Assembly: GCA_016794505.1 (NCBI GenBank)
Contig: JAEUJZ010000013.1
Span: forward strand, 1-64,000
DNA from: Myxococcales bacterium
Lineage (GTDB): Bacteria; Myxococcota_A; Polyangia; Palsa-1104; JAEUJZ01
Length of the DNA: 64,000 bases
Reading direction: 5' to 3'
Shown: in pieces, positions 35,250 to 45,900 of the stretch
Position numbering within the stretch: position 1 is the first letter of the stretch
Layout: the number at the start of each line of letters is the position of its first letter
The notes under the pieces: model-generated
What the model saw: only the letters and a program-made list of their open reading frames with translations
Told to the model about the DNA's origin: nothing
Databases searched by the model: none
Position numbers and translations under genes: made by a program

Positions 35250-35702
35250 TTATGGATCGACTGACGAGGAATCGGGAAGCTGGCAGCGAAAGGCGGTTCC
35301 CGTCGTGACATAGACGGCGTCTGTGCTGCTGTGCTTGCGGTCGAGCAAGAGCACCGCGTTGCCGCCTCGCTCCCAGGTGGCAAGGCGAAGAAAATCGAGG
35401 GCTGCCTCCAGCGTGGCTGGCTCGCGCACTTTCTGATTGGGCGGCGGCTCTTGACCCGCGATGCCTTGCACGAAACCCAGGTCTATCCGCGGCTCGCAAA
35501 GTGGCTCGCCGGGATAGTAGATGACCACCGCTTGCTGCTCTGGCCGCAGCTCTGGACGCAAAACAGACTTGGCTGGCGCGCATCCCATCAGCTGGCCCAG
35601 CCCGCTTGCCCCACCAAGAACCAGCCACAGGCGCAGGGCCGCAGCGGTGGTTCGTGCAGAGCGAGAGGAAAGCAAGAGGCAAGGCCCGCGTGGGAAGAAC
35701 AT
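35250..35702 (-). CDS. Small lipoprotein, RcsF/DUF4156-like
   Basis: The 150-residue product has an export signal ending in a lipobox-like LMGC. The mature part follows the pattern of small stress lipoproteins: PLCEPRIDLGFVQG, then LDFLRLATWERGGNAVLLLDRKH, and a closing YVTTGTAFRC. In that family the conserved Cys and GGNAV segment form a small alpha/beta domain. It lies 27 bp downstream of ompA in the same direction and may be co-transcribed. The role is inferred from the fold pattern only. Confidence 0.65.
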   Translation of the reverse strand: MFFPRGPCLLLSSRSARTTAAALRLWLVLGGASGLGQLMGCAPAKSVLRPELRPEQQAVVIYYPGEPLCEPRIDLGFVQGIAGQEPPPNQKVREPATLEAALDFLRLATWERGGNAVLLLDRKHSSTDAVYVTTGTAFRCQLPDSSSVDP

Positions 35703-35729
35703 CAGGAGGAGGGCAGAAGGGACAGAACG

Positions 35730-37706
35730 CTAGGCGGGGGGTTGCGGCGCAGCCGGAGGCTGGGGAGGAGCAGGCGGCTGCGCCTCGGTCGGCGGCGCAG
35801 GCCACGCGGGGGGCGCTGACGGCGGCTCAGGGGGCATAGGCGCGGCAGGAGCCTGCCACGTCGGGGGAGCCGGGGGCTCAGTCGACGCCGGAGGTACCTG
35901 CCAAGCCGGAGGGGCAGACGGGGCCGGTGCTGCCGGAGGCGCTTGCCACGCGGGCGGCGCAGGGGGAACAGCGGGTGCAGCAGGCGCTTGCCACGTGGGC
36001 GGTGCAGGCGGCACTGCAGGGGCTTGCCACGCGGGCGGCGCAGGCACTGCAGGGGCTGTGGGCGCCGCGGAAGTGGTGGGTGCTGCGGGTGCTGCCGGTG
36101 CAGCGGGATCCGCTGGGGCTGCCGGAGTCGCCGTCGGAGGCTTCACAGCCGGGACCTGGCCCGAGGCAGGTGCCGGCGTTGCAGCAGGAGCCTGACCCGG
36201 TGTAGCCGACCCCGTCGATGCAGCACGTCCCGTTGGCAATAGCTTGAACTCGACGCGGCGATTCTGCGCGCGTCCAGCAGCATTGGCGTTGTCCCCCACT
36301 GGCTGTGTCGAGCCATACCCAATCGCCGTCAGCCGGTTCGCATCGATGCCCTTGCTAACCAGGTAGTTCTTCACGGCGTCGGCACGCTGCTGCGACAGGG
36401 TCATGTTGTCCGCTGCAACGCCCACGTTGTCCGTATGCCCACCGATCTCGACCTTGACCTTGGCGTGCTCGGTAAGAACCTGCATCGCCTCGTCGAGAAT
36501 CGCCAGCGATTCCTTGGTGAGGATCGCCTTGTTTGGCAAGAACTTCAGGCCTTGGATGGTTCCGACAAACTTCGCCAGGTTGGGCGGTAGCTCGTCGGGG
36601 CAGCCATCGTTGTCCTTGTAGTTGTTGCGCGTCTCTGGCTCGTTCGGGCACTTGTCGAAGCGATCGACTACGCCGTCGCCGTCGCCGTCGGTATCCGGGC
36701 AGCCCTTGTTGCCCTTGGGACCGACTTCGCTCGGGCATTTGTCGAGGCGATCCACGACGCCATCGCCGTCCGTATCGGTATCCGGGCAGCCAGCGTTTTC
36801 GACCAAGCCCGCGCGATCGGGACACTTGTCGAGGCGGTCCACCACGGTGTCGTTGTCGGCATCCTTATCGGGGCAACCAGCGTTGTCCTTGATGCCGGCC
36901 TCAGCTGGGCACTTGTCCTCGGCATCCGGCACGCCATCGTTGTCGATATCAGCCGGCTTCGTCTCGGCCGGCTTGTCGGGTGTGAAGCCAAAGCGCGCAT
37001 AGACGCTGCCTAGAACTTCATAGTCCTGTGTAAACGTCGGCGTTCTTATTTCCGGGACCAGAACCATGCGGCCGTCTAGGCGAACACCGACCCAGCGATG
37101 AACGTTCACCCGCAGCCCCAGACCAGTGTGGAACGCCCCCAAGGTCTCGGTCTTCAGAGGCAAGCCCGGATCGGGACGCGCCGCGATCGCACCGCCGCCC
37201 AATAGAACGAACGGCTCGAATCGGCGCCCCGGACCAAATGGGAAGCGAAATGCCAGATGACCGCGCCCGGTATACGCGAAGACCTGCCCTTCGCTGGCCG
37301 CCATCTTCGTCGGCATGGCCAGGAATTCGGCCTCCAGCAAGAAGTACTTGCTGAGGCCATAGCCGGCCCGCGCGCCCACCGCGACCGAGTGCGCCAGGTT
37401 GCTATTGGGAGCCGCATAGTCACTGCGCCCCAACGCGCTGGAGTCCGAGAAGAAGTGACCGCCCAGGATGAAACCAAGCTCAAGCGGCCGATCCTCGACG
37501 GCTTCCGGTGCAGCGGCTGGCTTCGCTGCGGGGGCCGCGGCAGTACCGGCCGGGGCTGAAGCGGGATTGCCCGCCTGTGGCTCACTCTGCGGATCAGCGT
37601 GCGCGAGCGAGGCTCCCTGCCAGGCACTGAACATACCCAGCATGCCGGCGACGCAGACTACCTTTCGCCGGACCGCGCCCGTCGCTGTGCAACCGAAACG
37701 TCCCAT
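35730..37706 (-). CDS. OmpA-family outer-membrane protein with TSP3 repeats and Pro/Ala-rich tail
   Basis: Start at 37706 is supported by GGAGGAC six bases upstream. The 658-residue product has a signal peptide, a beta-barrel region (about residues 60-240), four thrombospondin type-3 calcium-binding repeats (DxDxDGVxDxxDKCP, about 245-370), and an OmpA peptidoglycan-binding domain (KVEIGGHTDNVG ... LSQQRADAVKNYLV ... RAQNRRVEF, about 370-490). The last 160 residues are repeats of an APPAWQAP type. The repeat-rich tail is unusual for an OmpA and may face the periplasm. Confidence 0.92.
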   Translation of the reverse strand: MGRFGCTATGAVRRKVVCVAGMLGMFSAWQGASLAHADPQSEPQAGNPASAPAGTAAAPAAKPAAAPEAVEDRPLELGFILGGHFFSDSSALGRSDYAAPNSNLAHSVAVGARAGYGLSKYFLLEAEFLAMPTKMAASEGQVFAYTGRGHLAFRFPFGPGRRFEPFVLLGGGAIAARPDPGLPLKTETLGAFHTGLGLRVNVHRWVGVRLDGRMVLVPEIRTPTFTQDYEVLGSVYARFGFTPDKPAETKPADIDNDGVPDAEDKCPAEAGIKDNAGCPDKDADNDTVVDRLDKCPDRAGLVENAGCPDTDTDGDGVVDRLDKCPSEVGPKGNKGCPDTDGDGDGVVDRFDKCPNEPETRNNYKDNDGCPDELPPNLAKFVGTIQGLKFLPNKAILTKESLAILDEAMQVLTEHAKVKVEIGGHTDNVGVAADNMTLSQQRADAVKNYLVSKGIDANRLTAIGYGSTQPVGDNANAAGRAQNRRVEFKLLPTGRAASTGSATPGQAPAATPAPASGQVPAVKPPTATPAAPADPAAPAAPAAPTTSAAPTAPAVPAPPAWQAPAVPPAPPTWQAPAAPAVPPAPPAWQAPPAAPAPSAPPAWQVPPASTEPPAPPTWQAPAAPMPPEPPSAPPAWPAPPTEAQPPAPPQPPAAPQPPA

Positions 37707-37825
37707 TCGTGTCCTCCGATTTGCGCGCATCCTATCACGCATATGTATGGACAGATGCAACAAGATTCGCGCGCCTGCTGTTCGACGCCCACGGCCCGCA
37801 GGCCGGGTGCTGTGACTCTCAAAAG

Positions 37826-38527
37826 TTAGGGTTTGCGAGCGCAGCCCGTGATGCCGCCGCGCTGCTCAGCCTCGTTCAGATCGGGCCCAGGCTGCCAAGT
37901 CCACGGCAGGGCCGCTACCTTGGGCAGGTAGTGCCGCACGATGCGCGCGGTCAGCGCGGACAGATAGCGCGTGCCAAAGCCGAACACGGCGCCGAACCAA
38001 CCATCCATGCGATCGTGTCGGGCACAGAAGCGCTCAACCTGAAACCCGGCGCGCTGCAGCTTGTCGCGTAGCTCTTCGGCGCGATAGCGACGAACATGCC
38101 CGACGACTTGGTCGTAATAGGTCCAGTACGCGGGGTTCATGGGGCACGAAAAGAACAGACGACCGCCAGGGGCCAGCACGCGCGCCACTTCGACCAACAG
38201 CTGCTCGTCTTCTTCGACGTGTTCGAGGACCTCGAACAGGCAGACCAAATCAAACGATGCGTCTGGATAGGGCAGCGGCGTCGTGGCTCGCACGCACAGC
38301 CCACCCCGTTGACGAAGCTCGTCGAGAGCTGCACGCGACAGGTCGGCAAAGTGGCTTCCAGCTATCGGAACATGCGGAAACTTGCCGGGCCCGATCTCCA
38401 AGGTTCGTCCGGGTCGATAGTGCGGCGCGATCTCGGCCCACGTCGACCAGCCGTCGTGGGGAAACAGCTCGTAGTGCCGCCAAAGATCGTCGTAGATAGC
38501 CTGGTTGTTTTCGCCTGCCGAGTCCAT
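37826..38527 (-). CDS. Class I SAM-dependent methyltransferase
   Basis: The 233-residue product has SAM-binding motif I LEIGPGKF (about residues 43-50), motif II FDLVCLFEVLEHVEEDE (about 92-108) and motif III LAPGGRLFFSCP. The C-terminal half contains HVRRYRAEELRDKL, typical of the Methyltransf_11/UbiE-like group acting on small molecules or lipids. The substrate cannot be told. No operon partner. Confidence 0.9.
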   Translation of the reverse strand: MDSAGENNQAIYDDLWRHYELFPHDGWSTWAEIAPHYRPGRTLEIGPGKFPHVPIAGSHFADLSRAALDELRQRGGLCVRATTPLPYPDASFDLVCLFEVLEHVEEDEQLLVEVARVLAPGGRLFFSCPMNPAYWTYYDQVVGHVRRYRAEELRDKLQRAGFQVERFCARHDRMDGWFGAVFGFGTRYLSALTARIVRHYLPKVAALPWTWQPGPDLNEAEQRGGITGCARKP

Positions 38528-38610
38528 GGCTCGGCACCATACGGCATGCGACCCGCGCCCGGCAATCGCCGCTGACGATCGCGAAAGCAGCCGGCGCTAA
38601 ACGCGCAAAC

Positions 38611-40122
38611 CTAGATCGCCCAGCCTGCCGGACACTCGGCTGCGGGTACAAAGTTGCCGTGAAAGCCCGGCGGGATGTGATGCGGAAGCTGCGCCACGCA
38701 CAGCGTCTTTAGCGACCGCGCATCCAGCACGTGCAGCGCCGAGCGATGCGTCTGCCCGTGATACACAACCGTCAGAACATAGCCATCGTCCTCGGAGGCA
38801 TCGGCCGCGGCTCCTTGCCTGGGAACCATCACCGGCTCGCCGGGAATCCAGGGCGCAAACTGCCGCTGAACGATTTCTCCCGTCCGCAGATCGTGCCGCA
38901 CCAAGCTGGTGTACAGGTTGTACGGCATACCGGGTGCCGTTGTCACACCCCAGACATAGCGATTCGCTCGCCCCTGCCAGGCTGGATGAATGCGCGGAAA
39001 CTCGCTGGCTTGGCCACATCGCTGTGTCTCGCTGAGAGCGCTGCCGTCTTCGGCCCCAGGGTCGACGATGAAGCGCGTCAAGTAAGCGAGCGGCATGTCC
39101 CATAGCTGCCCGGCCAGTGCCCGCGAAAGAGGCGGCATCAGCGGATACTCGGCTTGGCGGCAGCCATCGATAATCACCCGTCCCTGTTCGTCTTCGTAGG
39201 CGTTGGCGAAGTGAAAGACGAAACAGGGCGACGCGACGAAACGACGGATGGCCCCACCGTTGCGCGGTACCAAAAGGACCTGCGTAAGCCGGCCAGGAAT
39301 CGGCCGCAGTGACTCCATCCCCGTCGAGATTCCCAGAAGCACAGGCGAAGACTCGAACGTGATGGGATAGACAAAAAACACCTGCCAGTTCGGCGTCAAG
39401 ACGAAGTCGTGGACAAAGGCCTCAAGCGCAACCGGCTCGGTTCGTTCGTGCTGCAAAGCCCCGGCTCGGTCGACGCGATACATCTGCAGACGCGGCCGCG
39501 GCCCCACCACGACACCGAAGTTGTACAGCTCGCCGGTCGCCGGATCGATCTTTGGGTGCGCTGAAAACGGCAAGTGCGCGCTGATGCGGCGCTCAAGCCA
39601 TGGCGCGTCTCGGTTGCGCAGCGCCCCCGAAAAATCATACGGACCCAGCGTATCCAGCGTCACGGGATCCAGCTGATGCGGCAGTCCGCCTTCCCACAGA
39701 GCCAGCAGTCGACCACCGTGAAAAATCACGTTGGTGTTGGCGGGATTCTTGAAGCGCAGCCGCAAAAAGTTGGCCCAGAGCCCACCGGGCAGGTTGGTGC
39801 CCAGGCCACGATACAGAATGCGACCCGCCCGCTCTTCATGGACAAAGGCACGGGTGCGCACGAAGCGATTGCGATAGCGAATACGCGGGCGGCTGTCGCT
39901 GCTGGTACCGCCGATCGCAAAGCGCAGAACCAGCCCATCTCCGTCGAACAAGTGGCCATAGGCGTGCTCGCCGATCGCCAAGCGTCCGGGGCCGTTGCGA
40001 TACAAGACGCCGCGCAGATCGAGCGGAATCTCCCCCTCGACGACGGGCAGCGTGGCCTGCACTTCTTGTGTGACGGATTGATGGGCCGAGACCCAGACCT
40101 TGGTGAGCGCCTGCGCGTCCAT
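38611..40122 (-). CDS. Carotenoid cleavage oxygenase family protein
   Basis: Start taken at 40122 (MDAQALTKV), giving 503 residues. The four iron-ligand histidines of the family are visible: SAHPKID, VHDFVLT, FVFHFANAYED and PPGFHGNFVP (last). LRGVLYRNGPGR near the N-terminus and GDGLVLRF are family marks. It cleaves carotenoid-like or stilbene-like double bonds with oxygen; the substrate is unknown. No carotenoid genes are nearby. Confidence 0.93.
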   Translation of the reverse strand: MDAQALTKVWVSAHQSVTQEVQATLPVVEGEIPLDLRGVLYRNGPGRLAIGEHAYGHLFDGDGLVLRFAIGGTSSDSRPRIRYRNRFVRTRAFVHEERAGRILYRGLGTNLPGGLWANFLRLRFKNPANTNVIFHGGRLLALWEGGLPHQLDPVTLDTLGPYDFSGALRNRDAPWLERRISAHLPFSAHPKIDPATGELYNFGVVVGPRPRLQMYRVDRAGALQHERTEPVALEAFVHDFVLTPNWQVFFVYPITFESSPVLLGISTGMESLRPIPGRLTQVLLVPRNGGAIRRFVASPCFVFHFANAYEDEQGRVIIDGCRQAEYPLMPPLSRALAGQLWDMPLAYLTRFIVDPGAEDGSALSETQRCGQASEFPRIHPAWQGRANRYVWGVTTAPGMPYNLYTSLVRHDLRTGEIVQRQFAPWIPGEPVMVPRQGAAADASEDDGYVLTVVYHGQTHRSALHVLDARSLKTLCVAQLPHHIPPGFHGNFVPAAECPAGWAI

Positions 40123-40364
40123 TGTCCTCGTGTGTTCCCAGACCTTATGTGCCCGTCGGAAAGCTGGCTTTGATGCCTGCTTGATCGGCTCACAGCCAAC
40201 CGCCTGCGGTCCGAATCGGTCTTGCGGTTCGCAGCCTTTTTCGCGCACACGTTTAAGTCGCTTCCGCGCCTGTGTCTAGACCCGAAGTGGCCAGGCAATC
40301 GGGAAACCGCCCTTGTGCGACGCTTGTTGCAGGCCCGCGGTCCACGCTATGAGAGTCGCCACGC
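40123..40364. promoter_or_regulatory. Divergent promoter region, carotenoid oxygenase / tsaE
   Basis: The 242-bp region between the two divergent starts must hold both promoters. I see no further element. Confidence 0.3.
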
Positions 40365-40952
40365 ATGAAAGCAGCAAAGACCTCTTCTGGTTCCGGCACG
40401 CGTCGCTCTGGGGCAGACCCAGCGAGCCACACGCGGACGTCGCGTGGCCAACCGCAGCGCCTGCCGAGCCCACCCGATCTTCTTCTGCTCTCGCTGGCAA
40501 CGCCCGCTGCGACCCAAAAGCTGGGACGCCTTCTCGCCGCGCAGTGCCAAGGCGGAGATCTGATCGCGCTGCAAGGTCCTCTTGGGGCGGGCAAGACCTG
40601 CCTGGTCGGCGGCATCGCCCGCGGTCTTGGCATTGCCGAAGCCATCACCAGTCCGTCCTTTGCGCTGCTCAACCAGTACCGTGGGCGACTTGCTCTGCAT
40701 CACGTCGATCTGTACCGCCTGCACGAGCCAGCCGAGCTGTCCGAGCTGGGCCTTTGGGAAGCCGCCGAGTCAGGCGGGCTCTTGGTCATCGAGTGGCTCG
40801 ATCGCTTCCCGGACGCCGTGCCGAACGATCGCCTGCAGGTGAGCTTGGACTTCGTTTCGCTGGGCGCAAGCGGACGCACAGCCGAGATCCGCGCTGCCGG
40901 CCCCCGCAGCCAAGCGCGATTGTTGGCGCTTTCTCAACAACTTAGCCGCTAG
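40365..40952 (+). CDS. tsaE: tRNA t6A biosynthesis ATPase TsaE
   Basis: The 195-residue product has an unconserved 45-residue N-terminal extension, then the P-loop GPLGAGKT (about residues 70-77), SPSFALLNQY and HHVDLYRLHEPAELSELGLWE, and VIEWLDRFPD. TsaE works with TsaB and TsaD to make N6-threonylcarbamoyl-adenosine at A37 of ANN-decoding tRNAs. tsaD is at 59372 in this window. Confidence 0.95.
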   Translation: MKAAKTSSGSGTRRSGADPASHTRTSRGQPQRLPSPPDLLLLSLATPAATQKLGRLLAAQCQGGDLIALQGPLGAGKTCLVGGIARGLGIAEAITSPSFALLNQYRGRLALHHVDLYRLHEPAELSELGLWEAAESGGLLVIEWLDRFPDAVPNDRLQVSLDFVSLGASGRTAEIRAAGPRSQARLLALSQQLSR

Positions 40953-41010
40953 GCTGCGCTCCTTCCTCGCGGCTCTTTCCTGGCACCGTCGCTTGCGATA
41001 GGCTGTGCGC

Positions 41011-41181
41011 ATGATCCCATTCGAGGAATTCGTCGCTGCATTGGAACGATACAAGCTGCGAAAGCAGGCTGCCCAGGCCGCTGGCCAAGCGGCTCCACCC
41101 AAGGTCTCCTCCGGCAAGCCGGCTCAGGCTGCGCGCCCCCGCGGCGATCAGTCCGCCATCGAGCTTCTCGAAGAACCATAG
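41011..41181 (+). CDS. Small protein (56 aa), unknown
   Basis: A short open frame (MIPFEEFVAALERYKLRKQAA...) with a helical N-terminus and an Ala/Pro/Gly tail ending in IELLEEP. It lies 59 bp after tsaE in the same direction. It has no recognised family or strong ribosome site, but the codon use fits a host gene. Confidence 0.5.
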   Translation: MIPFEEFVAALERYKLRKQAAQAAGQAAPPKVSSGKPAQAARPRGDQSAIELLEEP

Positions 41182-41232
41182 CTCGCAGCAACGTCTGGTG
41201 TCGCGCTATCAGTCTGATCTATAGATTCGCGC

Positions 41233-42354
41233 GTGAATCAGGCTGCGCAGGCGACCGCCGTCGCCGATATTGTTGTCGTGGGTTCCGCACTGGGAGCCTA
41301 TCCAGGGGCTGAGATCGTCGGCGCGATCCACACGCTGACCCAGGACAGCGAGCCCGCTTCGGGGCCCATCCCGTCGCTGACGCCGGGCCAGATCGTGCTC
41401 GTGCCGCGCCTCTTGTGCTGTGGCGAGTGTGACTGCTGTCGGCGGGGTCGCGTGGCCGCCTGCCCACAGCGAACGACTCGCCCTCGCCGACCCCAGCCGA
41501 CTGAGAGGCTGCCTGTCCGCTTCCTTCTGCCGCTTTCTCCGCCATTCTGCAGCAGCCCGCCCCCGACGGGCGATCTGTTTCGTTGGGCTGCACTCAGCGA
41601 TGGGCTCTTGGCCCCGTATGCTGCCTTGGTTCGCGCGGGTCTTGGCCCAGGCACCCTCTGTGCGGTCCTTGGACGAGGCGCTCGCGCAGCCCTCGCAGCC
41701 GTCGTCGCGCGTGCCATGGGCGCAACAACCGTGCTGGTCAGCCCCGGCCTTCATGTCAGCGACTGCGACCGCCTCCTTTCCCCTCCGTTTGAGGCACTGC
41801 AAGTCCTCAGCGACGAAGGCCTGAATGCGGCTGCAACGCGTGCCTTCTTGCGCGATGTCGCCCAGCAGGCCGGCTTGCCCCCGCAGGGCTTCTGCATACT
41901 CGAAGCCAGTGGCAGCGACGGCGGAAGAGCCTATGCGCTAAGCCTGCTAGAGCGCGGCGGGACCGCCGTCTTGCTCGATCGCGCCCAGCCCCTTGCCCCC
42001 GAAGGAACCAGCCCTCGATCGCGCGACCTCGATCCGCACATGGCGTTCGAGCTTCCCGTCGGCCCGGCAGTCGGTGGCCTTGCCCTGCTCGATCGCGCTG
42101 TGGCCGAGGGCTGTCAGATCATCGGTGGTGGCTCGGTGCATCCCGACCTGCTCGTCGAGCTTGTGGTTCTCTGCGAGCGAGCGCGCATCGATCTGCGCTC
42201 GCTGACGCGAAGAATTGAGCCCACCGACGTCGATGCCACGATGGCTGCCCGTCGACAAGGCCAAGGCGATGCGCTGCTGCTGCCGATTGTCGACTATGGG
42301 CTCGCCAGCGCACAACCGATGGCCGATGACGCGCCCGCAGCGAGAGAGCCATGA
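41233..42354 (+). CDS. Zinc-type alcohol dehydrogenase-like (MDR) protein
   Basis: The 373-residue product starts at GTG. It has a structural-zinc cluster CCGECDCCRRGRVAACP (about residues 61-77). A Rossmann-like region follows with VLGRGARAALAAVVARAMGA (GxGxxx-type pattern). The second half contains GSDGGRAYALSLLERGGTAVLL and a C-terminal LRSLTRRI. The catalytic-zinc ligands are not obvious near the N-terminus, so a catalytic role is unproven. Its TGA overlaps the next ATG. Confidence 0.75.
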   Translation: MNQAAQATAVADIVVVGSALGAYPGAEIVGAIHTLTQDSEPASGPIPSLTPGQIVLVPRLLCCGECDCCRRGRVAACPQRTTRPRRPQPTERLPVRFLLPLSPPFCSSPPPTGDLFRWAALSDGLLAPYAALVRAGLGPGTLCAVLGRGARAALAAVVARAMGATTVLVSPGLHVSDCDRLLSPPFEALQVLSDEGLNAAATRAFLRDVAQQAGLPPQGFCILEASGSDGGRAYALSLLERGGTAVLLDRAQPLAPEGTSPRSRDLDPHMAFELPVGPAVGGLALLDRAVAEGCQIIGGGSVHPDLLVELVVLCERARIDLRSLTRRIEPTDVDATMAARRQGQGDALLLPIVDYGLASAQPMADDAPAAREP

Positions 42355-42914
42355 GCTCACCTCGCTATCGCAGCCATGGCAGCGGCCGCTTTGCCCGCAG
42401 CGATCTGGGCAGCTGTCCAGACTCCGTCGTCCTCGAAGAAGGCGTCCTCATCTTCCACCCCGAAAACGTCTTTTTGGGCGAGGACGTCTACGTCGGACAC
42501 GCTGCGCAGCTCAAGGGCTATTACAAAAACCAGCTGCGTATCGGCCGGGGCAGTTGGATCGGGCAAGCGGCCTTTCTGCACGCGGCAGGCGGCATCACGA
42601 TCGGCGAGGACGTCGGCATCGGCCCGCACGTCTGCATCTTAAGCAGCAGTCATGTCTTGCCGTCGCGCACAGCCGCCGCAGGTCTGCCCGCCGAGCCGAG
42701 CCCCGACGATGAGCTCGCGATCCTGCGACGCCCCTTAACGTTCGCTGCCGTGACGTTGGAAGCGGGCTGCGATATCGGAGTCGGCGCCATCCTGCTGCCC
42801 GGAGTCACCATCGGCCGCCTGGCACAAGTCGGCGCCGGAGCCGTGGTCACAGCCAGTGTCCCGCCGCGCACCATCGTCGCTGGCAATCCCGCCCGTGCGC
42901 TGAGAACGATCTGA
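42351..42914 (+). CDS. Left-handed beta-helix acyltransferase
   Basis: The 187-residue product has hexapeptide repeats: FLGEDVYVG, IGRGSWIGQ, ITIGEDVGIGPHVCI, then VTLEAGCDIGVGAILLPGVTIGRLAQVGAGAVVT, closing with VAGNPARAL. The catalytic-type His is in SSSHVL. It overlaps the dehydrogenase-like gene by ATGA, so they are probably co-translated and may act in the same sugar- or acyl-modification step. Confidence 0.9.
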   Translation: MSSPRYRSHGSGRFARSDLGSCPDSVVLEEGVLIFHPENVFLGEDVYVGHAAQLKGYYKNQLRIGRGSWIGQAAFLHAAGGITIGEDVGIGPHVCILSSSHVLPSRTAAAGLPAEPSPDDELAILRRPLTFAAVTLEAGCDIGVGAILLPGVTIGRLAQVGAGAVVTASVPPRTIVAGNPARALRTI

Positions 42915-42958
42915 GACGAACGTGAAGTGCTGTGCCGCGACGCGCAGCGAGGATCAGC

Positions 42959-45900
42959 CTAGGGCCCGAAAGGATTCCGCAGGCCGTCTTCGGGGGTGCC
43001 GGTCGTCTTTTTGGGTTCGGACTTCGGCTCGGCCGCCGGCTTGGATTCCGTGGCCGGCTTGGCCTCAGTTGCCGCCGGGGCTTTGGGTTCTCCCGACGGT
43101 GCCGCGCTCGCTGGGGTCTCTTTGGCAGGGGTGCTCGTGTTGCTTGGACTGGTCTGCGGCGCAGCAGTCCCCGCCCCACCCGCTGGAGCCACGACGGGCC
43201 GCGGCCGTAGCAACGGCTGATCGGTCAAGAGTCGCAACGGAGGCAGACGCACCGAAGCCGGCCGCTTGTTCGGGTATTGATTCGCCGTCGCTGCTGCCGG
43301 CTCTATGGTGGGCTTTCCAGCCGGCTCAATGGGAACCGTTGGGCTCACCGCTGGCGGCGCAATCGTCGGCGCGATGGCGACCGCGAGATCGGGCTGGCTC
43401 GTCACCTCCTTGGGTGAAGGAACCGCAGTTGCCGGTCCCGGCTGGGTTGCCGGTCCCGTGCTTGGCCCCACGCTCGGCTTCGTGCCAGGCTCTGCCGGGC
43501 GCTCGGGAGGAAAGGTGCTGCCCGACACCAGTCGGGGATCGCGCCCGTCGCTCGCCAAGAGCGGCCCGCGCTCGCGCATGACCAAGATCACGATCAGTGC
43601 GCCGATGATCGCGCTTAGCAGCGACGTAACTGTCAGCGTCGCAACGAACTGCCGCACCGTCAAGGTCACTCCCCCCGTGTCGACAGGAGGCATCGGAACC
43701 TGCGGCATCATGGGCGCCATCATCAGCTGCGGATGAGGTCCCGTGGCTGGGATCTGGGTCGTCGGCCCCGTCATTCCCGGCAAAAGCGGCATCGCCTGCG
43801 GCATCGTCGCCGGCAGCATCGCCCCCGGAAGAGGCGCAGTCTGTGACTGTGTGTGCATGCCGACCATCGCGGCCAGCGACGAAGCAGGCAGCATGGCCGA
43901 GATCTCGACGACATCCCCCTGCGGCTCGGGCTGGCCCGAGACCACATTCATCGGCCGAGTCGGGCTCTGCGTGGCTTGCTGCAGAGCGGGCGACATTTGG
44001 CCCGGCTGATACGGGCCGGTGAACTCGGGACGCGCGACCTGCCCCGATGCCTGCGCGCGGGCCGCCGCGGGCATGTCTCGCTGGATACCGCTCGGGTCAC
44101 GCAGGGCTTCAGAGACGCTGTATCCGGCATAGATTCCGCTCGGCTCGACGCCCCGCGCCGTGGCCGCGCTTGCCGGAACGGGCACCACACCACTGCCACT
44201 TCCCGTCTGAGAAGTGCCTGCTGGTGCAGCGTTGGCAGCGGGCGCGCCCGAGGCCGGTGTACCTCTCGATGAACCCTGAGACTGAGCCATATCTTGTACC
44301 TGTTGCAGAACCGCCAAGGCCTGCGTCACACGCGTCGCACGCGTCGCATGCTGAGCGCGGGCTGCTTCTGCGGCTTGCGCCCTCTCGTTTGCAGCGGCGG
44401 CCAGCCTTAGAAGTTCGTTGTCGCGAGCCCTCGCCGCTTCCGCCGCGGCAACTGCCTTGGCCAGCTCTTTGGCTTCGGCATCTCGGGCTGCTGCGGCTTC
44501 TTCAGCCTCGCGCTGTGCGTCCTCGATCGTTCGGGCCAGTGCTTCGGCCTGTTCGCGCGCTGCATCGACGCGCATCGCCACTTCGCGAACGCTGGCCGCG
44601 GCCTGCTCTGCCGCTTCTTGCGCCGCCTGAGCCACTTGGCTTTTCTGTCGCAGCGCCGCAACCGGAGTCGGAGGAGGACGCCTTTGGTCGACGACTTCCA
44701 CCACGCCTTCTTCCCAGGCGATCACGTCGGCTTCCGCCTCGGCTGCTCGACGGGCTTCTTCCGCTTCGCGAGCTGCTTCGTCAGCGCGCTGCTTGGCCTC
44801 GGCCAGCAGGCGCTCTGCCTCTTCCGCTTCACGCAGGTGCTGCACGCGCTCGGCCTCGGCAGCCTCGGCAGCCCGTCGCGCTTCTTGCTCGCGCTCGGCC
44901 TCTTTGCGCATGGCCTCAGCCCGAGCCGCTTCGCGCTCCTCGGCATCCCGCAGCGCTGCTTCGACTCGCTCTGCTTCCAGGCGAGCCTGCTCCGCTGCTT
45001 CTGCCTCTTTGCGCGCACGCTCTTCTTCCAGCGCAGCCTGACGCTCTGCTTCTTGTCGCGCTTTTTCGAGCTGTTCCCGCTGGCGCTCGGCTTCCGCCAA
45101 GAGCTCTGGATCCGCTGCGTCGTCCGTTGCAGACGCAGCCCCCGAGCGAGCTTGCGTTGCCATCTCGGCCCGCATGCGCGACAGCGTCTCTTGCCGGGCT
45201 TGTTCGAGGATGCGGCGCTGCTGTTCCTGCGCCCGCTGGGCCATCTCCTCGGCTTCGGCTTGGCGGTTCCGCTTTGCAGCCTCGGCTCGCGCCAGCACGG
45301 CGGCGCGACCTTCCTCGATGATTCGCTGCTCTTCGCTCTGCGGCGAGCTCGTCGCAGGCTGCCCTTCGTCGTCTTCCATTCCGGCCATCGCGATGGCCAT
45401 GGCGGCATCCAGACGACCCGCCGCGACATCAGCCAAGAGCCCGCTGAGATCACGCGCCTTGACGGTGCGGCGGATTGGGCGCGCTTTCGCCCCACCCTCA
45501 TCCGGCTTGGCGGCATTGGCCAGCCTGGCGGCTTCGGCCGCTTTGGCGGCTTCGGCTGCCCCTTTGGCCGTTGCCACCACCTTGCCGACTGTGGCTGGTT
45601 GACTCGCAGGCTGCGCTGCAGTCGTCGCCGCTCTGCTTTCAGGCTGCGCTGCGGCTTTCTTGATCTCGCCGGTACGCCGCTCATTCGTCGCAGCGGGACC
45701 GGGTGTCTCACGTGGCTGCGGTGCATTCTTGCTCTCGGCAGCCGGCAGCGGCACGCGCTTGAACTCGCCCGTTTTGACATCGGGATAGCTCGGCCGCGAG
45801 TCTGCGGCTTTTGCGAGTGCAGGAGCGGCCACCTGGCCTGAGCCTGTCGGCTTGGCCGCAGCGCTCGCTGACGGCAGCGGCACACGCTTGAACTCGCCGG

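Noticed and set aside
44618..45841. 407-codon plus-strand open frame
   Set aside because: It is antisense to the coiled-coil part of the atypical kinase gene, with low-complexity Leu/Arg/Ser content.
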